64,000 nucleotides of DNA from Poriferisodalis sp963663635. GTDB lineage: Bacteria; Actinomycetota; Acidimicrobiia; Acidimicrobiales; Poriferisodalaceae. The number at the start of each line of letters is the position of its first letter. Positions within the stretch are counted from its first letter, which is position 1. The notes under the pieces are model-generated. The model saw only the letters and a program-made list of their open reading frames with translations, had not been told where the DNA came from and did not search any database. Made by a program: the position numbers and the translations under genes. Positions 18,127 through 27,647 of this stretch are shown here, piece by piece. The stretch lies in contig CAXXMY010000003.1 of assembly GCA_963663635.2 (NCBI GenBank), positions 1 to 64,000 of the forward strand, written 5' to 3'.

Positions 18127-18726
18127 ATGGAAAGCAGTACGGGCGAAGACAGAGCAACACTGGCGGTCACGGGAGATGCCGAAGCTGATCAGCTGGTGCT
18201 GGACGACCCGTTTGCGTTGCTGCTGGCGATGATGCTCGACCAGCAGATCCCCATGGAATGGGCGTTCAAGGGCCCCGCTCGGCTGGCCGAACGTCTGGGC
18301 GATCAGTTCTCCGCGGCGGCCATCGCAGCGATGAACCCCGACGAGTTGGAAGCTGCGTTCAAGGAAAAGCCAGCGCTGCACCGCTTCCCCGGGTCGATGG
18401 CCCGCCGCTGCGGTGAACTGGCCCGCCACATCGTCGAGCACTACGACGGCGACGCCGGAGCCGTCTGGGCCGACGTGCGCAGTGGCGAGGCGCTGTACGA
18501 CCGGCTGCGTGCGTTGCCCGGCTACGGCGACGAGAAGGCCAAGATCTTCGTGGCGATCCTCGCAAAGCGATTCGATGTCGCGCCCCGGGGCTGGAAGGCC
18601 GTGGCCGGCCCGTTCGCCGACCGCCAGCCGCGCTCGGTAGCCGACATTGACGGTCCCGACGCCCTCGCCGAAGTCCGAGCCTGGAAGAAGAACCAGAAGG
18701 CTGCGGGCAAGTCCAAGCAGGACTGA
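18127..18726 (+). CDS. HhH-GPD-type base excision repair protein
   Basis: The protein has 199 residues. It matches the actinobacterial HhH-GPD family of DNA glycosylase-like proteins: LLAMMLDQQIPMEWAF near residue 35 (the Q-rich helix of the fold) and a helix-hairpin-helix LRALPGYGDEKAKIFVAIL near 130-150. No iron-sulfur cysteine cluster is present at the C-terminus, as usual for this subgroup. It would act on damaged bases in DNA; the substrate is not known. The C-terminal tail is lysine-rich. Confidence 0.82.
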   Translation: MESSTGEDRATLAVTGDAEADQLVLDDPFALLLAMMLDQQIPMEWAFKGPARLAERLGDQFSAAAIAAMNPDELEAAFKEKPALHRFPGSMARRCGELARHIVEHYDGDAGAVWADVRSGEALYDRLRALPGYGDEKAKIFVAILAKRFDVAPRGWKAVAGPFADRQPRSVADIDGPDALAEVRAWKKNQKAAGKSKQD

Positions 18727-19276
18727 ACAGCCCGCACGAACGCGAATCCTGCGCAGCAATTGAGCGCATCGTGCACCGACATCGCGCGCGAGCATCCTCC
18801 GGCGCGATCCGGAATTGTTCCACTTCTGTGACACGCAGCTCGGGGCACTCGTAGGGCTGCTGCTGGGCGACGGCGGCAACGACAATGTGACGTTCGCGCC
18901 GAGACAGCGTTCGAACGATGACAGCGGTATTGCAGTGCCGTGACCGAGCGCAGCCGCACTAGCGGACCGTGCCCAGTCGAAGGGCCATAATGCGCGCCGG
19001 TCGGGCTTCGACGCCATATGACGCCCAGATGACGACGATTGCAACGTGCCCAGGCGGACCCGCGCAGCGTCCGGACACGCTCTGATCGGCGACGCTCATC
19101 GAGCTGACCACGGGCGGTCGGGTCAGCAGATTGCGCTCGGATGACATATCGATATCACTGCCGAAATGAACGGAACGCGGTCCTACGTTCCGGCGTCGAG
19201 AGACCAAGTCAAGAGGCGATGCAGCCCAGCTCCGTCGCCGCCACGACTGAAGCCATCCAACGTAAAGGGGACCGAA
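18727..19276. other. 550-bp intergenic region
   Basis: No gene was recognised here. The only notable pattern is a 10-bp palindrome, ATATCGATAT, at 19146-19155, in a locally AT-richer stretch about 120 bp before the lipoprotein start. It could belong to the promoter region of that gene. Confidence 0.4.
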
Positions 19277-21115
19277 ATGTTGAAAACCGGCACACCGAAA
19301 CGCACTCGCCGCAGTGCAGGCAGAGCACCTTGGCGGATTGCTGTCGCATTGGCGGCGCTGTGCCTGCTGGCGGTGGCCTGCACGGCAACCGACGACACAG
19401 ATGGCGCAGCTGCCGCCGATACGGAGACTGAGTCCACCGACCGCGCCACGCCCGTGACGGCAAGTTCATCGCGCAGTGCGGATGAACAGATGGACGAGGC
19501 GGACGACGACCAAGAGCAGTCTTCGCTCAGCGGCAGAATCTCACAAGAAGACATCGAGGCGTCCGTGGCGAGCGGGTCCGACGACATGGCCGACGAAGAA
19601 ATGTCCGACGAATCCTCATCGAGTCAGTCCTCGAGCGGAAGCCGCACCCAGAGCGAGTCGTCGCAGTCAGCAGAGCCGGAGCCGGAGCCCTACGAGCCGC
19701 CCCAGCGACGGCGCGGCGCCGAACCCGACAACTTCGTCGACTACGGCATCAATCCGTTCGTCGACACCGCTGACGACCCGTTCTCGACGTTCGCGCTCGA
19801 TGTGGACACGGCCTCGTACACCATCGCCCGCAACTTCCTCGACGGCGGACAGCTGCCGCCCTTCGAGGCAGTCCGGGTCGAGGAGTTCGTCAACTACTTC
19901 GACGGCGGCTACGACGACGAGATCGACGAGTTCGCCATCAGCGTGGACGCCGCGCCGTCGCCATTCTCCGAACCGGGCGACCTGCTGCTGCGGGTGGGCG
20001 TGCAGGCACCTCACGTGGTGTCGGACGCCCTGCGGCCCGACAGCGTGATCCTGGTGCTCGACAGCTCGGGCTCCATGAACGAAGAGATCGGCACCGGCGA
20101 CGACAGGTCTCGACGCATTGAATTGGTGTACGACGCCGTCGATCTGCTGCTGGGAGGGCTGGAATCCGAAACCCGGGTGGGTGTCGTGGCCTACGCGGAC
20201 AACGCCCGCACCGTCGCTGGGCCGGCCGCCGTCGGCAGAAACTACGACGACCTGAATCGCCGTATCCAGCGAGACGTGCGGCCCGACGGCAGCACCAACG
20301 TCGCAGCCGGCCTCGTCAGCGGCTACCGCATGGCCGAGAGCGAAGCCGCCGCTGGACGCAACGTGCTGGTGCTGCTGTTCTCGGACGGCGTCGCAAACGT
20401 CGGCGCGACCGAGACCGACCGGATCCTTCGCCAACTCGGTGAGCGCTCTGACATCAGCCTGTCCACCATCGGCGTCGGACTCGGCCCGTTCAACGACGAG
20501 CTGATGGAGCAACTGGCCAACCGCGCCGACGGCTCGTACCACTACATCGACGATCACGACGAGGCGTGGCGCCTGCTCGGCGGTGACGTGAACTCATTCA
20601 TCTCTGTTGCCGCACGTGACGCCAAGGTCCAGGTGATCTTCAACCCCGACACCGTGGCCGCATACCGGCTGCTGGGCTTTGAGAACCGGGACGTGGCCGA
20701 CCGGGATTTCCGCAACGATGCTGTCGACGCCGGCGAAGTGGCCATCTCGGGGAGCGCTACCGCGCTGTATGAGTTGACGCTGGTCGATCCCGACAGCGCG
20801 GGCCGGCGCAGCAATGACGTGCTCGCAAAGGTGACGCTGCGTTATCAGCGGCCCGCCAGCGAGGCCATCACCGAGGTGTCCACGACGATCAGGGAGCGGG
20901 ACCCGCACCGCAGCTTCGGCGACGCCGATCGCCACTTCCGGCTGGCCGCAGTGGCCGCCGAATTCGCAGAGGTCCTTCGCCAGAGCTGGTTCGCAGATGA
21001 CCCGTCCATGCGCATCCTGCGCCAAGAGGCGGAAGCTCTGAGGGGGGACTTCCGCGGCGGCGCCGACGTGACCGAACTGGCCCGGCTCATCACTGCCGCC
21101 CAGCGCTTGCAATAG
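19277..21115 (+). CDS. VWA-domain lipoprotein, YfbK-like
   Basis: This is a 612-residue secreted lipoprotein. It has a basic start, a hydrophobic segment and a lipobox LAVAC, with Cys at about residue 37. A low-complexity Ser/Asp/Glu-rich linker follows (about 40-145). The vWF_A-associated N-terminal domain (FSTFALDVDTASYTIARNFL) comes next. The VWA domain shows a MIDAS, DSSGSMN plus a later TNVAAG. The C-terminal part has the DUF3520 pattern (ALYELTLVD to LRYQRP). ATG 19277 was chosen because AAAGGGG lies just upstream and the signal peptide follows at once. It probably binds a divalent metal and a protein partner at the outer face of the membrane. Partner unknown. Confidence 0.85.
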   Translation: MLKTGTPKRTRRSAGRAPWRIAVALAALCLLAVACTATDDTDGAAAADTETESTDRATPVTASSSRSADEQMDEADDDQEQSSLSGRISQEDIEASVASGSDDMADEEMSDESSSSQSSSGSRTQSESSQSAEPEPEPYEPPQRRRGAEPDNFVDYGINPFVDTADDPFSTFALDVDTASYTIARNFLDGGQLPPFEAVRVEEFVNYFDGGYDDEIDEFAISVDAAPSPFSEPGDLLLRVGVQAPHVVSDALRPDSVILVLDSSGSMNEEIGTGDDRSRRIELVYDAVDLLLGGLESETRVGVVAYADNARTVAGPAAVGRNYDDLNRRIQRDVRPDGSTNVAAGLVSGYRMAESEAAAGRNVLVLLFSDGVANVGATETDRILRQLGERSDISLSTIGVGLGPFNDELMEQLANRADGSYHYIDDHDEAWRLLGGDVNSFISVAARDAKVQVIFNPDTVAAYRLLGFENRDVADRDFRNDAVDAGEVAISGSATALYELTLVDPDSAGRRSNDVLAKVTLRYQRPASEAITEVSTTIRERDPHRSFGDADRHFRLAAVAAEFAEVLRQSWFADDPSMRILRQEAEALRGDFRGGADVTELARLITAAQRLQ

Positions 21116-21119
21116 GCCA

Positions 21120-21154
21120 AGCCGGGCCGGGCGAACCGTTCGTCCGGCCCGGTT
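21120..21154. terminator. Strong GC hairpin between convergent genes
   Basis: The arms GCCGGGCCGG at 21121-21130 and CCGGCCCGGT at 21144-21153 extend through GCGAA/TTCGT, giving a stem of about 16 bp with a CCG loop. It lies between the stop of the VWA gene (21115) and the stop of the convergent acyl-CoA ligase (21237). It probably acts in both directions; there is no long T tract. Confidence 0.65.
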
Positions 21155-21236
21155 CCGGCGATGCCCCGGTGACGCTCCGCTGCTCAGGAGCGCACCGGGG
21201 CGCCGTCGCGCCATGAGCGAGTGCGGTACGAGTGCG

Positions 21237-22844
21237 CTAGTTCCCCAAGCGCTCGGCAGCTTGCTCGCGCAATTCAGTCTTGAGCACCTTGTTGGACGGA
21301 TTCAGCGGCAGCGATTCCACGTTCCAGAAATGCCGGGGCACCTTGTAGTTGGCCATCTGTTCGCGACACCACGCACGCAGTGCATCTGGTTCTGGCACAC
21401 CGACTGGCGACGGCACAACGAACGCCGCGCCCACCTCGCCGAGACGCTCATCCGCCACGCCGACGACCGCCACCTGGCCGATCTGCGGATGCTCGGCCAT
21501 CACCTTCTCGATCTCGGCGGGATAGACGTTGAAGCCGCCGTTGATGAACATGTCCTTCTTGCGGTCGGTGACATCGATGTATCCCTGCTCGTCCATCACG
21601 CAAATGTCGCCGGTGTGCAGCCAGCCGTCAGGATCGATCGCTTCGGCGGTGGCGACAGGATCGTCGAGGTATCCCGCCATGACGTTGTACCCGCGCACCA
21701 AGATCTCGCCCGGCTGCCCGATGGGCAGGTCCCGACCCTCGTCGTCGACGATGCGCAGCTCGACGCCGCCGAGCGCCCGGCCGCTGGTGGTGGCCACTAG
21801 CTCGGGCGGATCGTCCGAGGAGCAGATCGCGGCCAAGCCGTGCGTCTCGGTCATGCCGTAGCCCGTCAGCACGGTCTCGAAGCCGAGCCGCTCGCGCATC
21901 GCCACCACCGTCTCGACGGGGATGGCCGCTGCGCCCGTGAGCGACGAGCGCAGGCTGGAGGTTTCGTAGTCGTCAAGGCCCGCATGGTTGATGAGCGACT
22001 GGAAGATGGCCGGCGGCCCCGGCAGGATTGTGATCTTCTCGTCCTGGACACGCTGCAGCACCGATTCGACGTCGAACACCGGATGGGGGTGGATGGTGGC
22101 GCCGTGCATGATGCACGGCGTGATGCCCGCGGAAAAGCCGAACGCGTGGAAGAACGGGTTCACCACAAGCATCCGATCGCCCTGGCGCATTCCCAGTTCG
22201 GCGGCGTATTGAGCGAAGTTCCGCAGGACCGGCCCTTGGTGCACCAGCACGCCCTTCGGCAGGCCTGTCGTGCCGGAGGTGAACATCACCAAGCCGAGGT
22301 CGTCGCCGGAGGCCGCGGCGCATCGGCGCGCTGCCTCCCCGGCAGCCTCTGGTGTGGCCCGCGCCGCGAATTCGGCATAGGAGACCGTGCCCGTCGGAGT
22401 ATCGCCTCGCAGCACGACGACGTCGGCCAGCGATTCGACAACGTGGCCTCCGTCGGCGGCTTCGTTGAGGTCCTTCACGTAGTCGTAGCCGAGGAAACCG
22501 GCCACGGTGAACAGCACCTTGATCTTGGCTTTGCTCAGCACGTAGGCGGCCTCACGCCCCTTGAAGCGGGTGTTCACCGGCACGAGGACCCCGCCGGCGC
22601 GCAGCGTTCCCATCGACGCGATCACCCATTCCCAGGCGTTCGGCGCCCACAGCCCCACGGTGTCGCCAGGTTTGAGACCCGACGCCACCAGCGCCGCTGC
22701 GCACTCATCGGACAGCCGAGCGATGTCCGCGAAGCTCAATGAGACGTCGCCATCCCGGATCGCCTCGGATTCGCCGAACAGTTCCGCCGCCCGGTCAACG
22801 AGATCGGGAAAATTGTCGGGAATCGTGTCAGACATGGCGGACAT
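21237..22844 (-). CDS. Acyl-CoA ligase, FadD3-like (AMP-forming)
   Basis: This is a 535-residue adenylate-forming enzyme that activates a carboxylic acid to acyl-AMP and then acyl-CoA. The P-loop-like motif FTSGTTGLPKGV lies at about residue 187, the YGMTETHG motif at about 335, and GWLHTGDI at about 415. DRKKDMFINGGFNVYP and the C-terminal catalytic lysine context PSNKVLKTELR are all present. The sequence resembles FadD3, the ligase for a steroid ring remnant, but substrate specificity cannot be assigned by eye. Start 22844 has an in-frame alternative ATG at 22835. It is transcribed towards the strong hairpin at 21120. Confidence 0.85.
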   Translation of the reverse strand: MSAMSDTIPDNFPDLVDRAAELFGESEAIRDGDVSLSFADIARLSDECAAALVASGLKPGDTVGLWAPNAWEWVIASMGTLRAGGVLVPVNTRFKGREAAYVLSKAKIKVLFTVAGFLGYDYVKDLNEAADGGHVVESLADVVVLRGDTPTGTVSYAEFAARATPEAAGEAARRCAAASGDDLGLVMFTSGTTGLPKGVLVHQGPVLRNFAQYAAELGMRQGDRMLVVNPFFHAFGFSAGITPCIMHGATIHPHPVFDVESVLQRVQDEKITILPGPPAIFQSLINHAGLDDYETSSLRSSLTGAAAIPVETVVAMRERLGFETVLTGYGMTETHGLAAICSSDDPPELVATTSGRALGGVELRIVDDEGRDLPIGQPGEILVRGYNVMAGYLDDPVATAEAIDPDGWLHTGDICVMDEQGYIDVTDRKKDMFINGGFNVYPAEIEKVMAEHPQIGQVAVVGVADERLGEVGAAFVVPSPVGVPEPDALRAWCREQMANYKVPRHFWNVESLPLNPSNKVLKTELREQAAERLGN

Positions 22845-22888
22845 TCTCGCGGTTCAGCACGGTGCCCGCCGGGGTGCTGCGATCAGTC

Positions 22889-23707
22889 TCACCCGCGGAT
22901 TCGGGCCAGCGCTTCGGCGTGGATGAAATGGAAGTAGCCGTCGGGATTGTCGGCCCATGCCCGCCAGCCCGCTGAGATCTGGCCCATCTCGGCCTCGGTC
23001 GCATAGCCGTACTCCACTGCCTGCCGGGCAAAGCTCGTGGTGATACATCGATCAGCCCAGGAGTGGCCCCAGTTGCTGCGCGCCTCGGGCGCCCAGAACT
23101 GCCACACCGACGCGGACATCACCACGTCACCCAAGCCGGCCTCCCGGAACCAGGAGAACAGGTGCCGGCCGGCGTCGGGCTCGGCACCGTTGTGGCGGCA
23201 CACCTGCCGATACACCTCCCGCCACCGGGTGATCTCGGTGCTCGACGGGTAGCCGCGCATCGTGGAGTAGTCGGAGTCGCGCACCGCAACGTGCCCGCCC
23301 GGCCGTACGACGCGCGCCATCTCGGCGAACGCCGCGACCGGATCGGACAGGTGCTGGGCGACTTGGTGCGCATAGGCAACATCGAAGGTGTCGTCGTCGT
23401 AGGGCAGCTCGTACACCGAGGCCTCCGCGAGGGTCGCATTGGCGACGCCAGCCTCGGCGACCGTGGCCGCAGCGGTTGCGAGGATGTCGCCGCCCGGTTC
23501 GATGCCCGTCACGTGGCCCTCGGGGGCCCAGCGCGCCAGTCCGACCGTGATGGACGCCGGACCGCAGCCGACGTCGAGAATCTTCGCATCGGGGTTGATC
23601 ACGTGGCGCGCAAAGGCAGCACAGTCCTCGGCCGTGCGCCGCGCATGCTGGGCCACCACTGACGGCTGGTGGCCGTGCGTATAGACGTCGGGGGTACCGC
23701 TGCTCAT
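22889..23707 (-). CDS. Class I SAM-dependent methyltransferase
   Basis: The protein has 272 residues from ATG 23707. Motif I is ILDVGCGPASITVGLA (about residues 42-57), followed by GIEPGGDILATA, the acidic turn (YDDDTFDVAYAHQVAQHL) and the motif VRPGGHVAVRDSDYSTM. This is the Methyltransf_11/25 fold seen in UbiE-like and secondary-metabolite methyltransferases. Substrate unknown. It is head to head with the CoxL-like gene at 23758, with only 50 bp between, so the two probably share a promoter region. A longer TTG start at 23728 is less likely. Confidence 0.85.
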   Translation of the reverse strand: MSSGTPDVYTHGHQPSVVAQHARRTAEDCAAFARHVINPDAKILDVGCGPASITVGLARWAPEGHVTGIEPGGDILATAAATVAEAGVANATLAEASVYELPYDDDTFDVAYAHQVAQHLSDPVAAFAEMARVVRPGGHVAVRDSDYSTMRGYPSSTEITRWREVYRQVCRHNGAEPDAGRHLFSWFREAGLGDVVMSASVWQFWAPEARSNWGHSWADRCITTSFARQAVEYGYATEAEMGQISAGWRAWADNPDGYFHFIHAEALARIRG

Positions 23708-23757
23708 CGGTCGCAGGGTAATGAGCAAGTCACAGCGCGTCGGTAGCCTCGCCCGCC

Positions 23758-26196
23758 ATGGCTGGATCGATCCTGGGCAATGAAGTTCGACGCACCGAGG
23801 ACCCGGAACTGCTGACGGTCGGAGGCAGATACGTCTACGACCACGATGCCGACGGCATGTGCCACGCGGTGTTCGTCCGCTCCCCCGTTGCGCACGGGCG
23901 CGTCGAGGGCATCGACACCAGTGCGGCGGCGAGTGCTCCCGGCGTGATCGCGGTGCTCACCGCTGATTCGCTCGGCGTGGCCCCGCATCATGGATTCGTC
24001 AAGGTCGCCGATGAGTTCGCCCGATCGCCGCTGGCAACCGGCAAGGTGCGCTTCGTGGGCGAAGCCGTCGCCGTCGTCGTGGCCGAGACGCTCGCCCAGG
24101 GCACCGACGCCGCCGAACTGGTCGAGGTGGACTACGAGCCGCTCCCCGCCTCCTCTGACGCCGAGACGGCACTGGCCGCAGGTGCCGCCGCGATCTTCGA
24201 CGAGCGGCCGAACAACGTCGCAACCGAGATCACCGACCCGCCCGGCATCGATCCGTTGGCGGGTGCTGACCGCATCGTGCGGGGACGCTACGTGAATCAG
24301 AAAATCGCCGCGGTGCCGTTGGAGCCCAACTCTTGCGCGGCCATGCCCACCGACGACGGCCGCATGACGGTGTACTGCGCCACGCAGATGCCCCACCTCA
24401 CCAAGATGCAGCTCGCCGGAGCACTCGGCTGGGAACCGCAGCGACTGCGCGTCATCGCCCCGCACGTCGGCGGCGGTTTCGGTGCCAAGGCCGGCCTGTA
24501 CCACGAGCACACCGTCGTGGCCGCTCTGGCGGATCGCCTGGATCGGCCGGTGACGTGGACACCGGGCCGCAGCGAGGACATGACCACGCTCGCGCACAGC
24601 CGCGCGCAGGTCCAATACGCAGAGCTGGGCGTTCGAGATGACGGCACGTTCACGGGGCTACGGGTACGCCTCGTTGGCGACACTGGCGCTTACCCCAACA
24701 TCGGCACGATGCTGCCCGCAGGCACCAAGCGCATGTCCAACGGCACGTATGCATTTCCTGCCATTCGCTTCGACGTCGTCACGGCGGTCACCAACACGAC
24801 GCCCACCGGCGCATACCGCGGCGCCGGTCGGCCCGAAGCGGCCGCGCTGCTCGAACGGCTGGTGGACCAGGCCGCGCTCGAGACGGGCATCGATCCGATC
24901 CAGCTCCGCATGCGGAACTTCATCTCGCCGGATGCGTTCCCCTTCGACACGCTCACCGGCGTGCAGTACGACAGCGGCGACTATGCGCTACCGCTCCGGC
25001 GGGCCATCGAGCTGGCGGAATACGACGAGCTGCGTGCCGAGCAAGCGGCACGGCGCGAGCGGGGCGATGTCCGCCAACTTGGCATCGGCATCGCCAGCTT
25101 CGTCGAGATCACGGCCGGAGGCCTGACGTCAGAATTCGCCGCGGTGCGCATCGAATCCGATGGCGGTGCCACGATCCGCGTCGGCACCAGCGCCCACGGC
25201 CAAGGACACCACACGACCTTCGCCCAGATCGTGTCGGCCCGCACCGGCATCGACGTTGAGCGCATCGGCTTCGTCCAGTCCGACACCGATCTCGTGCCCC
25301 GAGGCGGCGGTACCGGCGGGTCCCGCTCGGTGCAGGTGGGCGGCTCAGCAGTGGCCAACGCCACCGACGTGCTCGTCGAGCGGGCACAACGGCTCGCCGC
25401 TCACCTGCTCGAAGCCAGCGTCGACGACATCGTGCTCGACTCCGCCGAAGGCACGTTCAGCGTGGCAGGAGTGCCGGCGCGATCGGTCGAATGGGCGGAA
25501 TTGGCTGCAGCTGTCGTAGGCGCCCCGGATGGTTTGCTGGGCGACCCCACCGATGCCGAGACCACGGCGGCCAAGCGGGGCGAGCCGATCGATCCGGGCC
25601 TCGCAGCCCAGCTCGACTTCGACCAGGGCCAGGCGAGCTTCCCGTTCGGCGCGCACGTCGCCGTCGTCGAGGTCGACACCGACACGGGCGAGGTGCACTA
25701 CCTGCGCCACATCGCAGTCGACGACGCCGGCACGGTCATCAATCCGCTGCTGCTGGCAGGCCAACAGCACGGCGGCATTGCCCAAGGGGCAGCGCAGACC
25801 CTGTACGAGGAAGTTGTCTTCGACGAGGACGGCAACCCCCAGACCGGCACGCTTTTGACCTATCTGTTCCCATCCGCAGCCGAGTTTCCGAGCTTTGAGG
25901 TGCACAGCACCCAGACGCCGTCGCCGCTCAACCCGCTCGGCTCGAAGGGCATCGGCGAGGCCAGCACCATCGGCTCGACACCCGCCGTGCAGAACGCCGT
26001 CATCGACGCGGTCGCGCACCTCGGGGTGCGGCACATCGACATGCCGATGAGCCCGCAACGGGTCTGGGAGACAATCACCGCGGCACGAGCAGGGACCCTG
26101 CCCGATCCGTGGCAGGAACCGCCCAAGATCTTCGCCGAATTGGCCGCCGGAATCGAAGTCGACGCCGAAGGACTTGCTGCCGCCGAGAGCATCTGA
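23758..26196 (+). CDS. CoxL-like molybdenum hydroxylase large subunit (form II type)
   Basis: This is an 812-residue member of the xanthine-dehydrogenase/CO-dehydrogenase large-subunit family, which holds the molybdopterin-cytosine-dinucleotide cofactor. Visible are the alpha/beta-hammerhead N-domain (GGRYVYD..VRSPVAHGRV), PHVGGGFGAK, and GSKGIGEAS with the catalytic Glu. The active-site loop reads AYRGAGR, the form II version; the form I CO dehydrogenase loop with its Cys (AYRCSFR) is absent. Efficient CO oxidation is therefore unlikely; an aldehyde or N-heterocycle substrate is more probable. No gene for the FAD or iron-sulfur subunit lies nearby. Confidence 0.87.
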   Translation: MAGSILGNEVRRTEDPELLTVGGRYVYDHDADGMCHAVFVRSPVAHGRVEGIDTSAAASAPGVIAVLTADSLGVAPHHGFVKVADEFARSPLATGKVRFVGEAVAVVVAETLAQGTDAAELVEVDYEPLPASSDAETALAAGAAAIFDERPNNVATEITDPPGIDPLAGADRIVRGRYVNQKIAAVPLEPNSCAAMPTDDGRMTVYCATQMPHLTKMQLAGALGWEPQRLRVIAPHVGGGFGAKAGLYHEHTVVAALADRLDRPVTWTPGRSEDMTTLAHSRAQVQYAELGVRDDGTFTGLRVRLVGDTGAYPNIGTMLPAGTKRMSNGTYAFPAIRFDVVTAVTNTTPTGAYRGAGRPEAAALLERLVDQAALETGIDPIQLRMRNFISPDAFPFDTLTGVQYDSGDYALPLRRAIELAEYDELRAEQAARRERGDVRQLGIGIASFVEITAGGLTSEFAAVRIESDGGATIRVGTSAHGQGHHTTFAQIVSARTGIDVERIGFVQSDTDLVPRGGGTGGSRSVQVGGSAVANATDVLVERAQRLAAHLLEASVDDIVLDSAEGTFSVAGVPARSVEWAELAAAVVGAPDGLLGDPTDAETTAAKRGEPIDPGLAAQLDFDQGQASFPFGAHVAVVEVDTDTGEVHYLRHIAVDDAGTVINPLLLAGQQHGGIAQGAAQTLYEEVVFDEDGNPQTGTLLTYLFPSAAEFPSFEVHSTQTPSPLNPLGSKGIGEASTIGSTPAVQNAVIDAVAHLGVRHIDMPMSPQRVWETITAARAGTLPDPWQEPPKIFAELAAGIEVDAEGLAAAESI

Positions 26197-26277
26197 ATGG
26201 GCGGGCGATGCCGGACGGTTGTGAGACAATTCCGCGTATGACGCGCAGGGTTCATCCCAGTCCGAGGACACCATCGA

Positions 26278-27165
26278 ATGCCTGATGTTTTCATTACCTG
26301 CGCGGTGACCGGAGCGGGCAACACGGTCGGCAAGTCGGACAAGGTGCCCTATGTGCCTGCCGACATCGCCCGCAACGTGATCGAGGCCGCACAGGCAGGT
26401 GCAGCCATTTGCCATATCCACGTACGTGACCCGATCACCGGCGACCCAGGCCGCGACATCGAGTGCTACCGAGAAGTGGTCGAGCGAGTGCGCGCATCGA
26501 GCACCGACGTCGTGATCAACCTCACCGCGGGGATGGGTGGCGACTTCGTCATCGGATCGGTCGAGCAGCCGCTGCCGCCGGATGCGGCAGGCACCGACTT
26601 GGTCGGCGCGACCGAACGCCTGGCGCATGTGCGAGAGCTGCTGCCCGAGATCTGCACGCTCGACTGCGGGACGATGAACTTCGGCGAGGGCAACTACGTC
26701 GCCACGAACACACACGACACCCTGATGGAAATGGCCCGCCAGATCCAAGAGCTCGGCGTCCGGCCCGAGATCGAGGCATTCGACACCGGCCAGCTCTGGG
26801 AGGCCAGATCCCTGGTCGAGACGGGCGTGATAGATGCCCCCGCCATGGTTCAGCTCTGCATGGGCGTGCGCTGGGGCGCGCCGCCAGACCTGAACACGTT
26901 CATGGCCATGGTCAACAATGTCCCCGACGACTGGACGTTCTCGGCGTTCGCGCTCGGCCGAGACCAGTTGCCCTACGTCGCCTTGGCGGCAATTGCCGGT
27001 GGCAACGCCCGGGTCGGACTCGAGGACAATCTCTTCCTCGACCGCGGCCAACTGGCCTCCAACGCCGATTTGACCGCCCGTGCGAAGCAAATCCTCGAGT
27101 CGATGAACTACCGGGTGATGGGTCCCCAAGACGTCCGCGACATGCTCGAGCTGAAGCGGCGCTGA
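26278..27165 (+). CDS. BKACE family beta-keto acid cleavage enzyme (DUF849)
   Basis: The protein has 295 residues. The BKACE (Kce-like) fold is indicated by the N-terminal FITCAVTGAGNT, the zinc-binding HIHVRDP near residue 47, NLTAGMGG, the conserved LDCGTMNFG, and the C-terminal NARVGLEDNLF, whose Glu completes the metal site. These enzymes use acetyl-CoA to cleave 3-keto acids into acetoacetate and a new CoA ester. The substrate is set by a few pocket residues and is not assignable. The ATG follows GAGGA by 9 nt. It is 81 bp downstream of the CoxL-like gene and on the same strand, so joint transcription is possible. Confidence 0.87.
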   Translation: MPDVFITCAVTGAGNTVGKSDKVPYVPADIARNVIEAAQAGAAICHIHVRDPITGDPGRDIECYREVVERVRASSTDVVINLTAGMGGDFVIGSVEQPLPPDAAGTDLVGATERLAHVRELLPEICTLDCGTMNFGEGNYVATNTHDTLMEMARQIQELGVRPEIEAFDTGQLWEARSLVETGVIDAPAMVQLCMGVRWGAPPDLNTFMAMVNNVPDDWTFSAFALGRDQLPYVALAAIAGGNARVGLEDNLFLDRGQLASNADLTARAKQILESMNYRVMGPQDVRDMLELKRR

Positions 27166-27170
27166 CCGGT

Positions 27171-27221
27171 CCTATTCCTCGACGAGCCCTATTCCTCGAT
27201 AAGCCCTATTCCTCGATAAGA
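27171..27221. repeat. Three tandem 17-bp repeats overlapping the ferredoxin 3' end
   Basis: The unit CCTATTCCTCGATAAGC occurs three times without gap (27171, 27188, 27205); the first has ACGAG in place of ATAAG. The third unit contains the last codons and stop of the minus-strand ferredoxin gene. Because 17 is not a multiple of 3, extra units lie outside its frame. Confidence 0.85.
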
Positions 27222-27400
27222 ACGGCAAACTCGGGGCAGTTGGCGGCAGCGAGACGGGCCTTGTCCTCAAGACCTTCGGGCACTTCGCCGTCGCCGATCT
27301 CGGTGGCGTAGCCGTAGTCGTCGACGTCGAACAGCTCCGGCGCCAGCGAATAGCACCGGTTGTGGCCCTGGCACTTGTCGGCATCCACCTTGATCCGCAC
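27206..27400 (-). CDS. Ferredoxin, P450-type CxxHxxC
   Basis: The protein is a 64-residue ferredoxin. The cluster motif is CQGHNRC near the start and NCPE near the end, i.e. C-x2-H-x2-C...CP, with His in the second-cysteine position as in the [3Fe-4S] ferredoxins that serve actinobacterial cytochromes P450. GTG 27400 is chosen because GGAGG lies 8 nt upstream; an upstream GTG at 27424 would put that ribosome site inside the gene. It is convergent with the BKACE gene. Its redox partner is not in the window. Confidence 0.87.
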   Translation of the reverse strand: MRIKVDADKCQGHNRCYSLAPELFDVDDYGYATEIGDGEVPEGLEDKARLAAANCPEFAVLIEE

Positions 27401-27647
27401 GAGCAATCCCTCCAGTGGCCGCACGGGCCTGCAGCCATCACGTCAGCAGGCACCTTGCCCCGACGGACACGAAGTTAGCGCGGCTCTTACCGCTGCCCTC
27501 CGGGGCTCGACCATATGAGCAACGGTGCCGCCATCGCGGTTCATCTCTCTCACGCGATGCGCACGTCCTACCCTTGCGGTGTCCGAGCCGTCGGTGCATG
27601 CCTGCGCGGCCGCCGATACCCGCACGACAACATTCCGAGGAGACGCC

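Noticed and set aside
23758..26196. Annotation as a true aerobic CO dehydrogenase
   Set aside because: The form I active-site Cys loop is missing, and partner subunits are not adjacent.
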